Below, one piece after another: positions 22,091-22,250 of a DNA stretch of 22,250 nucleotides. The stretch's first letter is position 1, and each line of letters begins with the position of its first letter. Origin of the DNA: Micavibrio sp. UBA5572 (GTDB taxonomy: Bacteria; Pseudomonadota; Alphaproteobacteria; Micavibrionales; Micavibrionaceae); the NCBI GenBank assembly GCA_002425415.1, contig DIMG01000021.1, positions 1-22,250 of the forward strand, in the 5' to 3' direction. The notes under the pieces were generated by a model. That model did not search any database. It was not told the DNA's origin and was given only the letters and a program-made list of their open reading frames with translations. The position numbers and the translations under genes are program-made.

Positions 22091-22250
22091 ATGTTCCTTC
22101 GCTTCAAAAAAATAGTTCAACATGGTCTGTTGCTAGGGGCGATGTGCTGCGGTCATCCCGCTTTGGCGGCGACCTCTATTCCCTTTACGATTAACATGTC
22201 GGAAGCCGTAACGGTAAGCGGTTGCCCCGCGACGTGTCCACGGATTGCGA
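22091..22250 (+). CDS. Secreted surface-protein start, cut off by the window end
   Basis: ATG 22091 follows AAAAGGATT, a fair ribosome binding site. The 53 visible codons start with a signal peptide: basic MFLRFKK, then hydrophobic LLLGAM, and cleavage near PALA|A. There is a CC pair in the hydrophobic part, but the residues before it do not make a lipobox. The mature start, TSIPFTINMSEAVTVSGCPA, resembles the beginning of Ig-like repeat surface proteins that read 'FTVTFSEAVNVTG' in their repeated modules. Members of that type are often very large and may be exported adhesins. The rest lies beyond the window, so the call is tentative. A frame opening at 21994 on the same strand is not credible. 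Confidence 0.6.
   Translation, partial: MFLRFKKIVQHGLLLGAMCCGHPALAATSIPFTINMSEAVTVSGCPATCPRIA

Noticed and set aside
21994..22194. 66-codon plus-strand ORF
   Set aside because: It overlaps the signal-peptide gene in another frame and has no ribosome binding site or protein-like motif.
1..22250. CRISPR array, IS element, tRNA or rRNA genes, prophage
   Set aside because: No regularly spaced repeats, transposase motifs, cloverleaf-like sequences or phage genes were seen while reading both strands.

Overview
The window looks like a piece of an alphaproteobacterial chromosome of moderate GC (mid-40s percent by eye). The reasons are the fabA-fabB-fabI order, a complete rrf2-sufBCDS-sufT-sufA cluster, a TTAA-N7-TTAA motif of the CtrA type, and a COG3807-like SH3 protein. 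Order or genus cannot be fixed from the sequence; a Micavibrio- or Rhodospirillales-like lineage is only a guess. No tRNA, rRNA, CRISPR array, transposase or prophage gene is visible. The DNA is dense, ordinary chromosome with a few odd intergenic elements.

Layout. 1-2215 (+): the end of a GNAT acetyltransferase, a possible 37-residue ORF, and prfC (RF3). 2199-4475 (-): a large membrane protein with a C-terminal spermidine-synthase-like domain, overlapping prfC tail to tail. 4527-10294 (+): the SUF iron-sulfur operon, made of an Rrf2 regulator with three cysteines, sufB, sufC, sufD, sufS, sufT and an A-type carrier. A frameshifted, truncated GIY-YIG remnant lies between sufB and sufC. 10295-10485: a convergent intergenic region with clustered DnaA-box-like sites, a CtrA-type motif and a minus-strand terminator. 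10486-13088 (-): dusA, a hybrid palindromic repeat, two unrecognised proteins and a 31-codon ORF with a strong ribosome binding site, probably one transcript. 13143-14722 (+): an exported SH3 protein, then two perfect TTATCCACA DnaA boxes beside a promoter, then an unrecognised 320-residue protein. 15060-17735 (+): fabA, fabB and fabI for unsaturated and elongating fatty acid synthesis. 17748-19458 (-): a small unrecognised protein, a cold-shock protein and a SAM methyltransferase. 19585-20857 (+): a DUF318/ArsP-type permease with a small thioredoxin-fold partner. 20995-22250 (+): an unrecognised protein and the signal-peptide end of a likely large surface protein.

How the genes work together. 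SufS takes sulfur from cysteine, SufBCD assembles the cluster, SufA and SufT help deliver it, and the Rrf2 protein probably senses cluster status and controls the operon. FabA introduces the cis double bond, FabB elongates the unsaturated chain, and FabI completes each cycle by enoyl reduction.

Most worth following up: two DnaA-box clusters about 3.3 kb apart in opposite orientation, one with a CtrA motif (candidate replication-control or origin DNA); the 31-residue peptide gene; the GIY-YIG scar in the suf operon; and the chimeric repeat after dusA. I found no clearly new multi-gene system.
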